A stretch of DNA of 64,000 bases from Methylobacterium currus (GTDB taxonomy: Bacteria > Pseudomonadota > Alphaproteobacteria > Rhizobiales > Beijerinckiaceae): positions 1,894,001 through 1,958,000 of the forward strand of contig NZ_CP028843.1 of the NCBI RefSeq assembly GCF_003058325.1, in the 5' to 3' direction. Shown piece by piece: positions 63,945 to 64,000 of the stretch; within the stretch, counting starts at the first letter, position 1; every line of letters begins with the position of its first letter. A program made the position numbers and the translations under genes. Below the pieces are notes generated by a model, which had not been told where the DNA came from, made no database searches, and saw only the letters and a list, made by a program, of their open reading frames with translations.

Positions 63945-64000
63945 TCAACCCGCCTCCACCACCATCGGCAGGTCCGCGGGCGGCGCGTAGGCGGCGAGAT
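63945..64000 (-). CDS. 3' end of a minus-strand gene (partial)
   Basis: A frame enters from the right edge and ends at TGA 63945-63947 with the last residues PPADLPMVVEAG. Only 18 codons are visible. It converges on the pentapeptide-repeat gene with 29 bases between the stops. Nothing can be said of its function. Confidence 0.4.
   Translation of the reverse strand, partial: LAAYAPPADLPMVVEAG

Overview
The window is about 70% G+C, almost fully coding, and looks like the chromosome of a Methylobacterium-type alphaproteobacterium (Hyphomicrobiales/Rhizobiales). The main clues are an Irr-type Fur regulator divergent from fabA-fabB-fabI, a fused indolepyruvate ferredoxin oxidoreductase, many DUF families typical of this order (DUF1289, DUF2842, DUF3606, DUF2778), and the codon and GTG-start usage. 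No rRNA, tRNA, CRISPR array, transposase or integrase was seen. The genus assignment is inference.

Layout. 1-7.2 kb: end of an indolepyruvate oxidoreductase gene, small membrane and exported proteins, a polysaccharide deacetylase divergent from a CelD-like acetyltransferase, and cobT divergent from cobS, followed by DUF1289 and retropepsin-like genes. 7.2-12.4 kb: a quinate/shikimate catabolic divergon made of an MHS transporter, a catabolic dehydrogenase and a 3-dehydroshikimate dehydratase fused to an HPPD-like domain; a palindrome lies in the divergent promoter. 12.4-24.3 kb: a periplasmic PPIase, an acyl-CoA synthetase/GNAT fusion, a DUF1275 protein, a dehalogenase-like HAD protein, clpB, a MOSC protein and argB. 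24.4-33.2 kb: a HAD nucleotidase, a small repeat-bearing membrane protein, a zincin, an O-antigen-ligase-like protein, a WD40 protein, a response regulator, and an exbB-exbD-tonB energiser set. 33.4-43.9 kb: DUF2252, a divergent Mfd, thiG-thiE, irr, fabA-fabB-fabI. 44-47.3 kb: a diguanylate cyclase, DUF427 and an HD-GYP protein. 47.4-54.4 kb: a CitE-like protein, dut and an Rrf2-type regulator in one operon, then a GntR-controlled transporter/DUF2848/membrane/amidase cluster. 54.6-64 kb: DUF3606, exported asparaginase, SDR-BKACE pair, lytic transglycosylase, DUF2778 protein, LysE-type exporter, DapA-family protein and a pentapeptide-repeat membrane protein.

How the genes work together. The strongest functional units are quinate/shikimate breakdown (7.8-12.2 kb), anaerobic-type unsaturated fatty acid synthesis next to heme/iron-responsive Irr (40.2-43.8 kb), TonB energisation (30.4-33.2 kb), B12 lower-ligand assembly (4.2-6.2 kb), and an uncharacterised amide-catabolism cluster (49.5-54.4 kb).

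The most unusual signals are not whole new systems. They are: a pentapeptide-repeat protein with a 2-TM channel-like domain that lacks the canonical filter; a family of 36-37-bp palindromic elements sitting 3' of four genes; several tandem repeats with 15-bp or 30-bp periods, one inside the N-terminus of dUTPase; a pseudo-receiver HD-GYP protein near a cyclase lacking the inhibitory site; and a divergent Mfd. No clearly novel defence or mobile system was found.
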